From: Solibacillus isronensis
GTDB taxonomy: Bacteria > Bacillota > Bacilli > Bacillales_A > Planococcaceae
Direction of reading: 5' to 3'
DNA: 64,000 bases
NCBI RefSeq assembly: GCF_023715405.1
Contig: NZ_JAMBOC010000001.1
Location: 1,488,001 to 1,552,000 of the forward strand
The position numbers and the translations under genes are program-made. Shown here in pieces: positions 10,303 to 18,863 of the stretch (position 1 is its first letter; every line of letters begins with the position of its first letter). The notes below the pieces were generated by a model. The model ran no database searches, had not been told where the DNA came from, and was given only the letters and a program-made list of their open reading frames with translations.

Positions 10303-10518
10303 CTACTTTTTACTTTGTACCGTACCATGTGCAGAGTGAATTTTAGCTTTTCCGCGTATTTTCATGGCCGATGTATGTTCAGTAAATTGGGCGATCATAA
10401 CTTCACCAGCATCCAGCTTTTCTGAATGGTGAAATTTTGTATCTGTCCCGCGTGTTAAACCAATAACATGTACACCATCTTCTTCTGCTTCGATAATAAT
10501 ATACTCTGATTGTCCCAT
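10303..10518 (-). CDS. mtrB: trp RNA-binding attenuation protein (TRAP)
   Basis: 71 aa. Eleven subunits form a ring that binds GAG/UAG repeats in RNA when loaded with tryptophan, classically attenuating the trp operon. The core [34 protein letters not shown] and IRGKAKI is nearly that of B. subtilis TRAP. It follows folE (mtrA) as in B. subtilis. Notably, no trp operon sits at its usual place in this window's aro cluster. Targets could be elsewhere in the genome. Confidence 0.97.
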   Translation of the reverse strand: MGQSEYIIIEAEEDGVHVIGLTRGTDTKFHHSEKLDAGEVMIAQFTEHTSAMKIRGKAKIHSAHGTVQSKK

Positions 10519-10573
10519 TATACAATCTCCCCACGTGTTAATTTCTTTGTCTATAATACCATAATTGTTATTA

Positions 10574-11143
10574 TTATTTCATTTGGATGAATGTATTCAC
10601 TTCATTGCGCTTTACATCATCCTGTTCATAGATACCGCGCGCAACCGCTGTAACTGTTTTAGAACCCGGTTTTTTTAATCCGCGCATCGTCATACACATA
10701 TGTTCCGCTTCCACGACAACATACACTCCTTTAGGATTCAGCATTTCCATAATTGTATCCGCTACAGTTGATGTAATGCGTTCCTGAAGTTGAGGGCGGC
10801 GTGCTACTGATTCGAGGCAGCGTCCAAGTTTGCTTAATCCTGCAACTTTTCCGTCTTTAGGTATGTAGGCGATATGGGCTGTTCCGTAAAAAGGAACTAA
10901 GTGATGTTCACACATTGAATAAAATGGAATATCTTTCACTAAAACTAGTTCTTCGTGATCTTCATGGAATACCGTACTGAAATAATCACGCGGATCTTCT
11001 TGTAAGCCACTGAACATTTCTGCATACATTTTTGAAACACGTTTTGGTGTATCCAGTAATCCTTCACGCTCTACATCTTCCCCAACTGCTTCCAAAATCA
11101 TCTTTACCGCTTCTTCTATCTTTTTTAAATCGACATTTGACAT
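10574..11143 (-). CDS. folE: GTP cyclohydrolase I
   Basis: 189 aa. Opens GTP to 7,8-dihydroneopterin triphosphate for folate. Zinc and catalytic motifs are present: [27 protein letters not shown], and HMCMTMRG. Known as mtrA in B. subtilis and co-transcribed with mtrB, 55 bp downstream here. Length and start (ATG with AGGAGG upstream) are normal. Confidence 0.97.
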   Translation of the reverse strand: MSNVDLKKIEEAVKMILEAVGEDVEREGLLDTPKRVSKMYAEMFSGLQEDPRDYFSTVFHEDHEELVLVKDIPFYSMCEHHLVPFYGTAHIAYIPKDGKVAGLSKLGRCLESVARRPQLQERITSTVADTIMEMLNPKGVYVVVEAEHMCMTMRGLKKPGSKTVTAVARGIYEQDDVKRNEVNTFIQMK

Positions 11144-11361
11144 GAAACAAATTCCTCCTACAAACCAAAACGTTTATTATGTACAAATCTATATCTAATT
11201 AATTTTTAATTAATTTTTATTCTATATTAAATTTTTCGCTAGTTGATAATACCTTAGCAAAAAAGGTTAAATACACTCTTGAATCGTAGCACATAAAGCT
11301 CATAAGTTCAAAACAGTTATACTATTTTTAGCATAGTTAGGTAAAAACAACTGAAATGAAC

Positions 11362-11484
11362 AAAAGCGCTAAAGCGCACGTTCAGCTCCGACAGACATTG
11401 GAGGGCCCGACGCAAAAGTAAACGCTTCACCACTTTTGCACGAGGGACCTAATGGTGCGAGGAGCTGGCGCTTGAGCCTAGACG
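11362..11484. repeat. intergenic palindromic element between folE and hbs
   Basis: The 400-bp gap between folE and hbs holds a GC-richer element in AT-rich DNA. Nested complementary arms are visible: CAGCTCC (11383-11389) with GGAGCTG (11461-11467), AAGCGC (11372-11377) with GCGCTT (11468-11473), and inside, GCAAAAGT with ACTTTTGC. It ends just before the hbs terminator. Its general look (…GACAGAC…GGAGGGCC…CTGGCGCTTGAGCC) recalls small interspersed repeats of Bacillaceae/Planococcaceae; this is from memory. The rest of the gap is AT-rich folE leader. Confidence 0.6.
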
Positions 11485-11523
11485 TAAAAAAGAGCAGCTC
11501 TCAGTTAGACTGAGAGCTGCTCT
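11485..11523 (-). terminator. intrinsic terminator after hbs
   Basis: AGAGCAGCTCTCAGT pairs with ACTGAGAGCTGCTCT and is followed by TTTTTTACG on the minus strand; a 15-bp stem, 20 bp after the hbs stop. Confidence 0.95.
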
Positions 11524-11543
11524 ATGTACCTCGAGAAACTGAA

Positions 11544-11816
11544 TTATTTTACAGCGTCCTTAAGTGCTTTACCTGGCTTGAAAGCAGGTACTTTAGAAGC
11601 AGCAATTTCGATTTCCTTACCCGTTTGTGGGTTACGACCTTTACGTGCTGCACGCTCACGAACTTCAAAGTTACCAAAACCGATTAATTGTACTTTGTCA
11701 CCCTTTGCAAGAGCATCTTGAATTGTATCAAATACAGCTTCAACTGCTTTAGAAGCGTCTTTTTTAGAAAGACCTGCAGCTTCAGCAACAGAGTTTACTA
11801 ATTCTGTTTTATTCAC
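11544..11816 (-). CDS. hbs: HU-type DNA-binding protein HBsu
   Basis: 90 aa. Histone-like nucleoid protein that bends DNA as a dimer. Family signature [21 protein letters not shown] spans residues about 46-66, with [14 protein letters not shown]-like end (here [16 protein letters not shown]). The start is GTG at 11816: a perfect AGGAGG lies 8 bases upstream, and the result begins MNKTELV as in B. subtilis. The GTG at 11825 overlaps that ribosome site. Followed by a strong terminator. Position between spoIVA and folE is conserved. Confidence 0.97.
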   Translation of the reverse strand: MNKTELVNSVAEAAGLSKKDASKAVEAVFDTIQDALAKGDKVQLIGFGNFEVRERAARKGRNPQTGKEIEIAASKVPAFKPGKALKDAVK

Positions 11817-11931
11817 ACCATTCACCTCCTCTCAAAGGGTCATGAATCTAAATCCTGTAAAAAGATTAACATACAGAAAACCGCGACGCAACTGAATTCC
11901 TTCATGTTTTGTATATATTTCAACATTTTTT

Positions 11932-11986
11932 GAAAAAAAACTAAAATTACAGGACAATTCACCTATAAAAGTGAACGGTCCTGTAA
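11932..11986 (-). terminator. intrinsic terminator after spoIVA
   Basis: ATTACAGGACCGTTCAC pairs with GTGAATTGTCCTGTAAT (one mismatch), followed by TTTTAGTTTTTTTT on the minus strand. Confidence 0.85.
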
Positions 11987-12015
11987 TCGTAGGTACTTCC
12001 TATTCAATTAGTATG

Positions 12016-13494
12016 TTAGATAATAAACGTGATTAAACCTCTTTCGCCTTCGTTTATTAATCTTTCCAGCATGAGGCGCATTCTATTTTTCGCATGTGTC
12101 GGAACACTTTTCATTTTGAAACGGATACTTTCCGTCAGTACTTCATGAAGCGGTGTCCCAAACAATTGCGTTTGCCATAATGCCTGGCGGTCAAATTCAT
12201 ACGCATGCTGCAAGTCTTTCAGCAAGTGCTGACTGTGGAATTCAGATCCGATTAATGGTGAGAATTCCGCTTCCATATCAATTCGGATAATGTGATAAGA
12301 AGGGGCTTTCGCCTTCATACGAACACCATAGAAATTATTTTGCTCGATCAGCTCCGGCTCGCTCGGATCAAATTCATCCATCGCAGGCAGTGTGACACCA
12401 TAGCCGTGTTCCTTCGCTTGTTCAATCGCATCGCGGAATCTTCGCTGTGCTGCTTTTGCCTCTGAAGCTTCCTTAATAAATAGGAGCCACTCTTTCTTTG
12501 TATCGACTGGTTTTTCAAGAAACTCGGTACACGTTTCCTTATAGTAATCATTGTGAATGTTGACACGTAATGTCGCAATCCCCTGTCCAGCATCAATATT
12601 TTCAACGGTGCAACTTTCTACAAAATCTATTTCGCGAAGCAGTTGACTTGCAGCTTCCACATCACGGATTTTCATTGCATCATCTTGTAATTGCGCCGTC
12701 GCAAATGCCAATGTTTCATTTAAATGGTGAGTATCATCTAAAACATCCAACCAATCCGGTTTTTCCACTTGAATTTCATTCACATTAAATTCAAATAATG
12801 CTTCTTGCAAAATGAGCATTACGTCATTCAACTGCATATGTTGAATGGCTGTCGGAATAACAGGAACATCATATTTTTGTGCCAGGGCATTTTGTAAGTG
12901 CAGTGTTTCAGCTGAATGCGGTGTCGTACTATTGAGCACAATGACAAAAGGCTTTCCGATCTCTGTAAGCTGCTCAATAATTTGCTGCTCCGCTTTTTCT
13001 ACCGCTGCTCGCGACATGCCATTTACAGTTCCGTCTGTTGTTACAACAATTCCGATATTGGCATGGTCCCGAATAACTTTGTCGGTACCGATTTTAGCAG
13101 CCTCCTGAAACGCTATCGCTTCATTATGCCAAGGTGTTTGCACAAACTTCGGTCCTGACTCATCTTCATAGCCTTTTGCTCCATCAATTACATAACCTAC
13201 ACAATCTACCAATCTAACACGAAACGGTATTGCACTTTCCCCAAAGGCAACCGTAGTTCCCTGTGCTGGGACAAACTTTGGCTCAGCCGTCATAATTGTT
13301 GGTCCAGGTGAGCTTTGAGGAAGTTCATCCATCGCCCGCATACGGTCCTCGGCATTTTCGATATTAGGTAAAATCACGCCTTCCATTACCTTCTTAACAA
13401 ACGTGGATTTCCCTACCCTAACAGGTCCTACAACGCCGATATAAAGATCACCATTCGTACGTTCTGCCAATTGCTGAAAAATATGCTCGCTAAT
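12016..13494 (-). CDS. spoIVA: stage IV sporulation protein A, spore coat morphogenetic ATPase
   Basis: 492 aa. Mother-cell ATPase that polymerises on the forespore surface and anchors coat assembly. Walker A is GPVRVGKST (about residues 24-32); DELPQSSPGPTIMT, VRLVDCVGY and GAKGYEDESGP match the family's ATPase region; the C-terminus ends INEGERGLITFII. Start: no ATG is available. The ATT at 13494 has AAAGGAGG 7 bases upstream and gives exactly the B. subtilis length. The alternative TTG at 13530 has no ribosome site, and its extra 12 codons would include the AAAGGAGG itself. I therefore call an ATT start. A sigma-E type promoter lies just upstream. Confidence 0.93.
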   Translation of the reverse strand: MSEHIFQQLAERTNGDLYIGVVGPVRVGKSTFVKKVMEGVILPNIENAEDRMRAMDELPQSSPGPTIMTAEPKFVPAQGTTVAFGESAIPFRVRLVDCVGYVIDGAKGYEDESGPKFVQTPWHNEAIAFQEAAKIGTDKVIRDHANIGIVVTTDGTVNGMSRAAVEKAEQQIIEQLTEIGKPFVIVLNSTTPHSAETLHLQNALAQKYDVPVIPTAIQHMQLNDVMLILQEALFEFNVNEIQVEKPDWLDVLDDTHHLNETLAFATAQLQDDAMKIRDVEAASQLLREIDFVESCTVENIDAGQGIATLRVNIHNDYYKETCTEFLEKPVDTKKEWLLFIKEASEAKAAQRRFRDAIEQAKEHGYGVTLPAMDEFDPSEPELIEQNNFYGVRMKAKAPSYHIIRIDMEAEFSPLIGSEFHSQHLLKDLQHAYEFDRQALWQTQLFGTPLHEVLTESIRFKMKSVPTHAKNRMRLMLERLINEGERGLITFII

Positions 13495-13509
13495 TGTATT
13501 GCCTCCTTT
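13487..13509 (-). promoter_or_regulatory. ribosome site that points to an ATT start in spoIVA
   Basis: Minus strand AAAGGAGG, then CAATACA, then ATT AGC GAG. The 7-base spacing is ideal for ATT at 13494. No ATG, GTG or TTG lies at a usable distance. Confidence 0.6.
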
Positions 13510-13553
13510 ATATACCGTAATCTTCTCCAATTAGAAGTATTCATTATCAAAAC

Positions 13554-13582
13554 ACTATATGTACTGACATTTTTAAATATGA
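13554..13582 (-). promoter_or_regulatory. sigma-E type promoter of spoIVA
   Basis: -35 TCATATT (13576-13582), 14-bp spacer, -10 CATATAGT (13554-13561). This fits the known sigma-E pattern (KMATATT, 14 bp, CATACANT). The transcript would start about 50 bases before the ATT start. spoIVA is sigma-E dependent in B. subtilis. Confidence 0.7.
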
Positions 13583-13625
13583 AAAAGGTGTGCAGAAAGA
13601 TTTAACTTTTTACACACCTTTTTTA
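13583..13625 (-). terminator. intrinsic terminator after yphF
   Basis: AAGGTGTG pairs with CACACCTT around an AT-rich loop, followed by TTTTC on the minus strand. It abuts the spoIVA promoter, separating the two units. Confidence 0.7.
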
Positions 13626-13627
13626 GT

Positions 13628-14350
13628 TTAATTTTCTTTTTTGGTTGGATCATACATAATGACAGGCTCATTGTTCTCATCTACCGTATATGGCAATGAG
13701 TAAGCAGGGACAACCGGAAAGTTTTCCACCAATATTTCGCGAATGTCATCACCCGGTTCTGCTGTAATATTATTGTCTTTCATATAATTATATAAATCAA
13801 TCGAATAATCGACATATAAATCCCCTTCAGCAGATACGACAATCGGGAGCTGATTGTTCGAATAAGGACTTTGTACAGTTATATCTTCCTTATAGCCAAT
13901 ATTCTCAAAATTAACCGTGTAGACGTGCTCCACTATTTTATCTTTGAATTGTGGATATGTTGTTCCTTTGAAACGGATATTAATCTCACGAATACGTTCC
14001 GGTGTTCGTAAATCGACGAGCTTTACAGTTGGATTTTCTTCCGGATCCCAAATGATATATTGGAAAATACCGCCCTTCTCATAGGAATTTGCCGGCGGTG
14101 AGACGATATATTTTGGGATAAGCTTTTCAAAATCGATTAAGTATTTAATGAAGATATCTGTATCCTGGTCACGTGTTTTAATCGGAAGAACCCCTGTATC
14201 TTCGCGATATTCATTGACCGCACGCTGTACGCCGGCAAGCATATCGACATCCGGCCTTAAACTGGACTGGTCAAAATTTGTCGGTGAGCCGCAGCCGGTC
14301 AACACTAAAATGACCAACGATAAAAGAACAAACCATTTTGATGATTTCAT
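13628..14350 (-). CDS. yphF: YphF-like lipoprotein of unknown function
   Basis: 240 aa. N-terminal lipoprotein signal: MKSSKWFVLLSLVILVLTGCGS, with the lipobox LTGC so that Cys20 would be lipidated and the mature protein held on the outer face of the membrane. The rest is soluble, with several aromatic and acidic stretches and no enzyme motif I recognise. It is assigned to YphF from its position between seaA and spoIVA, the order found in B. subtilis, and from size. Role unknown. Confidence in the lipoprotein is high, in the name moderate. Confidence 0.8.
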   Translation of the reverse strand: MKSSKWFVLLSLVILVLTGCGSPTNFDQSSLRPDVDMLAGVQRAVNEYREDTGVLPIKTRDQDTDIFIKYLIDFEKLIPKYIVSPPANSYEKGGIFQYIIWDPEENPTVKLVDLRTPERIREINIRFKGTTYPQFKDKIVEHVYTVNFENIGYKEDITVQSPYSNNQLPIVVSAEGDLYVDYSIDLYNYMKDNNITAEPGDDIREILVENFPVVPAYSLPYTVDENNEPVIMYDPTKKEN

Positions 14351-14370
14351 ATTATGTATTTCCCCCTATA

Positions 14371-14640
14371 TTAGTTCGGCCATGTAAGTATGACAAGTAC
14401 CATTAACAATGTGCCGATAAAAAACATGACATAAGCTACTAATTTCAATAAAAATGACAAAACCATATTATGTACCCACTTACGGACTGCTGTAATAATG
14501 AGAATTGATACTAACAGTAAACCAATCGAATAAAAAGAAATCCACATAACATCTAACGCATGCATGCTCGCTAATGGGCCACGTGCAGAATTTAAGAGTA
14601 AATTTGATAGTGGATGCATGAGCTGCAAAGTAAGTTGCAC
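14371..14640 (-). CDS. seaA: DUF2768 membrane protein, SeaA/YphE-like
   Basis: 89 aa with two hydrophobic segments (about 32-52 and 62-84) joined by a basic loop (VRKWVHN). The VMWISFYSIG core and position before yphF fit B. subtilis SeaA (YphE), a small membrane protein linked to forespore sigma-G activation. The start used is GTG at 14640 with AAAGGCGG 8 bases upstream; this makes the protein about 20 residues longer than I remember for SeaA, so an internal ATG (14565) is possible but has no clear ribosome site. Confidence 0.7.
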   Translation of the reverse strand: MQLTLQLMHPLSNLLLNSARGPLASMHALDVMWISFYSIGLLLVSILIITAVRKWVHNMVLSFLLKLVAYVMFFIGTLLMVLVILTWPN

Positions 14641-14698
14641 TATTAAAACCGCCTTTCTATTTATTGTTGATACCGCTAATAATTATAGCCTTTTCAGG

Positions 14699-14734
14699 TA
14701 AAAAAAAACAGGAGGCATACAAGTATCCCTCCTT
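14699..14734 (-). terminator. intrinsic terminator after gpsA
   Basis: AGGAGG-G-ATAC-TT-GTAT-G-CCTCCT hairpin followed by GTTTTTTTTT on the minus strand, 50 bp after the gpsA stop. Confidence 0.9.
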
Positions 14735-14784
14735 ATTTGTGACAAATTATTAAATTAATTGGAAATCCCGCAAAATATACTAGT

Positions 14785-15798
14785 TCAGCTCATCTCATCA
14801 ATTTCACTTTTTTTCGTACGCAACATTAATGATTCGACTAATGCTCTCGGTTCCATATTATTAAACAGCACATCATATAAGGCTGATGTTATCGGCATCG
14901 AAACATCGTATTTTTTTGAGAGCTGGTATGTAGCCTTTGTCGTACGTACACCTTCGACAACCATTCCCATCTCATCCAATACTTGTTCAAGCTTCATTCC
15001 TTTACCGAGCATATTGCCTGCGCGCCAGTTTCGGGAATGGACACTCGTACATGTAACGATTAAATCACCCATACCTGTCAGTCCGGCAAACGTAAATGGA
15101 TTCCCGCCCATTTTTACACCGAGCCGCGTAATTTCAGCTAGACCACGTGTTATCAAGGCAGCCTTTGCGTTATCACCGAAATCCAGACCATCCGTCATCC
15201 CTGCAGCCAGCGCGATGACGTTTTTAAGTGCACCGCCAATTTCAACGCCAATTACATCATCATTCGTGTAGACACGCAAGTACTGATTCATAAATAAATC
15301 CTGCACTTTTTCCGCAGCTTCTAAATTTTCGCAAGCAGCCGTTACGGTTGTCGGATGTTTTAAAACGACCTCTTCCGCGTGCGAAGGACCTGATAAAACT
15401 ACGATATCACTTACTGCATTGTCAGCAAGGCTTTCCTTCATCAGCTCTGAAATACGCATTAATGTATCCGGTTCAATTCCTTTAGAAACATGGACAAATA
15501 ATGCTTTCTCAGTTAAGTAGCCCGAAATCTTACCGCAAACTTCCCGAATCCCTTTTGTCGGTACTGCCATTACAATAGTAGAACCGTGTTTTGCAGCCTC
15601 TTCTAAATTTGAAGTCGCCTTTAAGTTACTTGGCAAAATCGTATTCGGCAAATATTTTTTATTTGTATGCTGTTCATTAATTTCAGCTGCCTGATCTTCG
15701 CGATGCGACCAAATTAACGTATTATGACCATTTTCAGCTAAAACAATGGCCAGTGCCGTTCCCCAGGAACCTGCTCCTAAAACTACTACATTTTCCAT
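14785..15798 (-). CDS. gpsA: NAD(P)-dependent glycerol-3-phosphate dehydrogenase
   Basis: 337 aa. Reduces dihydroxyacetone phosphate to sn-glycerol-3-phosphate for phospholipids. N-terminal [10 protein letters not shown] is the nucleotide-binding loop; [13 protein letters not shown] contains the catalytic lysine; [16 protein letters not shown] and SRN follow as in the family. Downstream of der with its own terminator, as in B. subtilis. On the plus strand an open frame of 170 codons overlaps it but is a coding shadow. Confidence 0.96.
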   Translation of the reverse strand: MENVVVLGAGSWGTALAIVLAENGHNTLIWSHREDQAAEINEQHTNKKYLPNTILPSNLKATSNLEEAAKHGSTIVMAVPTKGIREVCGKISGYLTEKALFVHVSKGIEPDTLMRISELMKESLADNAVSDIVVLSGPSHAEEVVLKHPTTVTAACENLEAAEKVQDLFMNQYLRVYTNDDVIGVEIGGALKNVIALAAGMTDGLDFGDNAKAALITRGLAEITRLGVKMGGNPFTFAGLTGMGDLIVTCTSVHSRNWRAGNMLGKGMKLEQVLDEMGMVVEGVRTTKATYQLSKKYDVSMPITSALYDVLFNNMEPRALVESLMLRTKKSEIDEMS

Positions 15799-15864
15799 TA
15801 AATAACCCCCAATTTCACTTAAAGTCAGTTGAAAATTTATCCTTCAAGTCAAACCCTATTATGA

Positions 15865-15905
15865 ACAAAAACGCTAGTTCATTTTCATAAACTAGCGTTC
15901 TTTTT
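15865..15905 (-). terminator. intrinsic terminator after der
   Basis: AACGCTAGTTTATG pairs with a near-complementary CATGAACTAGCGTT-like arm, then TTTTTG on the minus strand. Confidence 0.85.
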
Positions 15906-15911
15906 ATTGAT

Positions 15912-17222
15912 TTAGTCACGAGCACGTGTAATTAGGCGTATTGGAGTTCCTTCAAAGTCGAAAGTCTCTCGAATACGGTTTTCTAAAAAGCGCTCGTATG
16001 AGAAATGCATCATTTCCGGTTCATTTACGAATACAACAAATGTAGGCGGTTTAATCGCTACTTGTGTTGCATAGTAAATACGTAAACGCTTGCCTTTATC
16101 TGTTGGTGCCGGATTACGTGCGATCGAATCTTCAATTACTTCATTTAAAATTGATGATTGAATACGCATTGCATGGTTTTCACTCACACGCTTGATGATC
16201 GGTAAAATATTGTGGACACGCTGTTTCGTTTTTGCTGAAACGAAAATGATCGGTGCGTAATCTAAAAACAGGAAATGCTCACGAATTTGCTCTGTAAAGA
16301 GATTCATCGTTTTCTCGTCTTTTTCAATCGCATCCCATTTGTTTACAACAATAATGACTGCTTTACCAGCTTCATGTGCATAGCCAGCGATTTTTTTATC
16401 CTGTTCCTGGATACCTTCATCAGCATTCAGAACAACTAAAACAACATCTGAACGTTCGATTGCGCGCAGTGCACGAAGTACCGAATACTTTTCTGTTGAT
16501 TCATAGACTTTCCCTTTTTTACGCATTCCTGCAGTATCAATGATGACATAATCTTGTCCATCATATGAGTACGGAGAGTCAATTGCATCACGAGTCGTTC
16601 CTTGAATTTCACTTACAATAACTCGATCCTGACCTAAAAAGGCATTCACAAGAGATGATTTCCCAACATTCGGGCGTCCAATTAAAGAGAATTTAATTGT
16701 ATCATCATCATATTGTTCTTCATCCGGCTGCGGGAAATGTTTGGCACATTCATCCAATAAATCCCCTAAACCTAAACCGTGTGAACCTGAAATCGGCCAA
16801 GGCTCACCGAAGCCCAATGAATAGAAGTCATAAATCATATGACGCATATCCGGGTTATCGATTTTATTAATTGCCAAGACAACCGGTTTTTTAGTTTTAT
16901 ATAAAATTCTTGCTACTTGTTCATCTGCAGCTGTAACACCTTCACGTCCATTAGTCATAAAAATAATAACGTCCGCCTCATCAATAGCGATTTCCGCTTG
17001 CTGACGAATTTGCTCTAAAAACGGCTCGTCTCCAATTTCAATACCACCAGTGTCGATAATATTAAATTCATGTGCTAGCCAATCAGCCGAACTATAAATA
17101 CGGTCACGTGTTACACCTGGGATATCTTCCACGATCGATACACGTTCTCCAACAATTCGGTTAAAAATTGTCGATTTACCTACGTTCGGACGTCCTACGA
17201 TGGCGATTACTGGTTTTGTCAT
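15912..17222 (-). CDS. der: ribosome biogenesis GTPase Der (EngA)
   Basis: 436 aa with two tandem GTPase domains and a C-terminal KH-like domain, needed for 50S ribosome assembly. Domain 1: [23 protein letters not shown]. Domain 2: [27 protein letters not shown]. The C-terminal domain runs from about 350. Start ATG is 12 bases after no clear strong ribosome site but matches the family N-terminus exactly ([17 protein letters not shown]). Its 5' flank carries an unusual phased repeat array. Confidence 0.96.
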   Translation of the reverse strand: MTKPVIAIVGRPNVGKSTIFNRIVGERVSIVEDIPGVTRDRIYSSADWLAHEFNIIDTGGIEIGDEPFLEQIRQQAEIAIDEADVIIFMTNGREGVTAADEQVARILYKTKKPVVLAINKIDNPDMRHMIYDFYSLGFGEPWPISGSHGLGLGDLLDECAKHFPQPDEEQYDDDTIKFSLIGRPNVGKSSLVNAFLGQDRVIVSEIQGTTRDAIDSPYSYDGQDYVIIDTAGMRKKGKVYESTEKYSVLRALRAIERSDVVLVVLNADEGIQEQDKKIAGYAHEAGKAVIIVVNKWDAIEKDEKTMNLFTEQIREHFLFLDYAPIIFVSAKTKQRVHNILPIIKRVSENHAMRIQSSILNEVIEDSIARNPAPTDKGKRLRIYYATQVAIKPPTFVVFVNEPEMMHFSYERFLENRIRETFDFEGTPIRLITRARD

Positions 17223-17342
17223 CTGTACTTCATCCTTCCAAACTCTTGTCTTTCCGTATTATACACGAATTTGACTATTATATCATTTTTTCGCAACATT
17301 CAAAATCGATTTCGATTTATCGTCAAACTTTTCGCACGGTGT

Positions 17343-17527
17343 GATTTTCTATAATAGTTAGAGATTATCTAATATAATTTTATTTGTTCTAATAAGTATG
17401 CGGTTTTCTAATATAGTTCCCAAAAGTGCTAAAATGAATGCCATTTGTTCAAATATTGATTACAGTTCTTCTAAAATCTAACTATCTTTTTCTAGTAAAC
17501 TACAAAATTGTCCTAATAAAGTCACAC
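17343..17527. repeat. phased degenerate tandem repeat, nine units of about 21 bp
   Basis: In the 383-bp gap between ypfD and der, a CTAATA-like core recurs at 17349, 17369, 17389, 17408, 17429, 17450, 17471, 17492 and 17513, i.e. every 19-21 bp. Each core is usually preceded by a T-rich stretch; a rough unit is TTTTCTAATATAGTT plus about 6 variable bases. Units include CTAATATAA, CTAATAAGT, CTAATATAG, CTAAAATGA and CTAATAAAG; the 17450 unit is the weakest (CAAATATTG). No protein is encoded. The period is close to two DNA turns. Function unknown. Confidence 0.7.
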
Positions 17528-17556
17528 ACCCCGAAGACAACAACTTCCCGAAAAGC

Positions 17557-17599
17557 AAAAAAACCGCCCATATAAGCAATGCTTACATTGGCGGTTTTC
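17557..17599 (-). terminator. intrinsic terminator after ypfD
   Basis: AAACCGCC pairs with GGCGGTTT, with further pairing of GTAAGCA with TGCTTA-type arms, followed by TTTTTTT on the minus strand. Confidence 0.9.
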
Positions 17600-17605
17600 G
17601 TGTTA

Positions 17606-18748
17606 TTATTTTTTAAATCCTTTTAGCTGATCACCGATAACATCGCTGAATGAGAAGCCTTTAGTTTCTTCAGGCAGCTCGTAATCGAAGTCCTCGTCGC
17701 TCGCTGAATCTTCCTGCAATGCTTTAATGCTTAGTGCAAGGCGTTTTTCCGCTTCATTTACCTCAAGTACTTTTACTTCCACCTCTTGGCCGTCTTTTAA
17801 GACTTCATGTGGTGTCGTAATATGCTTGTGGGAAATTTGAGAAATATGGACAAGACCTTCTACACCAGGGAATACTTCTACAAACGCACCGAATGTAACA
17901 AGACGTTTTACAGTACCCGTTAAGATTGCGCCTTTAGAAGCCTTTTCTTCAATGTCTGTCCACGGACCAGGCAGCGTATCTTTGATTGATAATGAAACAC
18001 GCTCATTCGGAATATCGACTGAAAGTACTTTTACAGTGACAGATTGTCCTTCCTGTAATACCGTTGAAATATCTTCAACATGTTCATGCGCTACTTGTGA
18101 AATGTGGACTAATCCATCGATGCCGCCCAAATCAATGAACGCACCGAATTTCGCCAAGCGCTGAACAGTACCTTCCAGCATATCACCCTGATGGATGTTT
18201 TGAATCACTTGTTGCTTTTTCGACGCTTTTTCTTCATCTAGTACTGCACGATGAGATAAAATAAGTCGGCCTTTTTCTTTATCTAACTCTGTAATTTTTA
18301 AACGTAATGTTTTGCCTTTGTAATCCTCAAAATCTTCAACAAAATAATCTTCAACGAGTGAAGCCGGAACGAAACCGCGCACGCCTAAATCGACGACAAG
18401 TCCGCCTTTCACAACATCTTTTACTTCTGCTTCGAATACTTCACCAGATTCGAATTTTGCTTTTAATTCATCCCACGCGTGTAGTGCATCTACTTTGCGT
18501 TTTGATAATACAAAATTCTCTTCTTCAACTTTCGTAATCATAAGCTCTAGCTGATCGCCAACTGAAACTATATCAGAAGCTTTTTCAATGTGTAAGCTTG
18601 AAAGTTCGCTAATAGGTATAATCCCGTCGAAAGGTGCCCCCTCGATCGAAACCGTTACTGACTTCTCTTCAACCTGTTCAGCAACACCTTTCACAATATC
18701 TCCTTCTTGAAATTTTTGGTTTGACCCTAAATTCATTTCCTCAGACAT
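17606..18748 (-). CDS. ypfD: S1-repeat RNA-binding protein (ribosomal protein S1 homologue)
   Basis: 380 aa with four S1 (OB-fold) repeats. Repeat starts are visible near residues 15 (GDIVKGVAEQVEEKSVTVSI), 100 (GEVFEAEVKDVVKGGLVVDL), 188 (GDMLEGTVQRLAKFGAFIDL) and 272 (GAILTGTVKRLVTFGAFVEV). The last two have the canonical GLVHISQ. Bacillales homologues are shorter than the six-repeat proteobacterial S1, so this length is normal. An acidic C-terminal tail follows. It is next to cmk, as in many bacteria, and ends in a strong terminator. Confidence 0.94.
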   Translation of the reverse strand: MSEEMNLGSNQKFQEGDIVKGVAEQVEEKSVTVSIEGAPFDGIIPISELSSLHIEKASDIVSVGDQLELMITKVEEENFVLSKRKVDALHAWDELKAKFESGEVFEAEVKDVVKGGLVVDLGVRGFVPASLVEDYFVEDFEDYKGKTLRLKITELDKEKGRLILSHRAVLDEEKASKKQQVIQNIHQGDMLEGTVQRLAKFGAFIDLGGIDGLVHISQVAHEHVEDISTVLQEGQSVTVKVLSVDIPNERVSLSIKDTLPGPWTDIEEKASKGAILTGTVKRLVTFGAFVEVFPGVEGLVHISQISHKHITTPHEVLKDGQEVEVKVLEVNEAEKRLALSIKALQEDSASDEDFDYELPEETKGFSFSDVIGDQLKGFKK

Positions 18749-18863
18749 ATGTAGCCCTCCTTCGCGTATTCCACTTTTATTTTATTCGATAATTTCTACA
18801 AAGACAAAAAATAACCCTTTATTTTCAGAAATTTCGTACGTTAGCTTCATTTTGCACTAGCGT

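Noticed and set aside
14759-15271. 170-codon open frame on the plus strand
   Set aside because: It is the shadow of gpsA on the other strand; no ribosome site and no recognisable protein.
17343-17527. CRISPR-like array
   Set aside because: Units are degenerate, only about 21 bp with no distinct spacer of 30 or more bases, and no cas genes are present.
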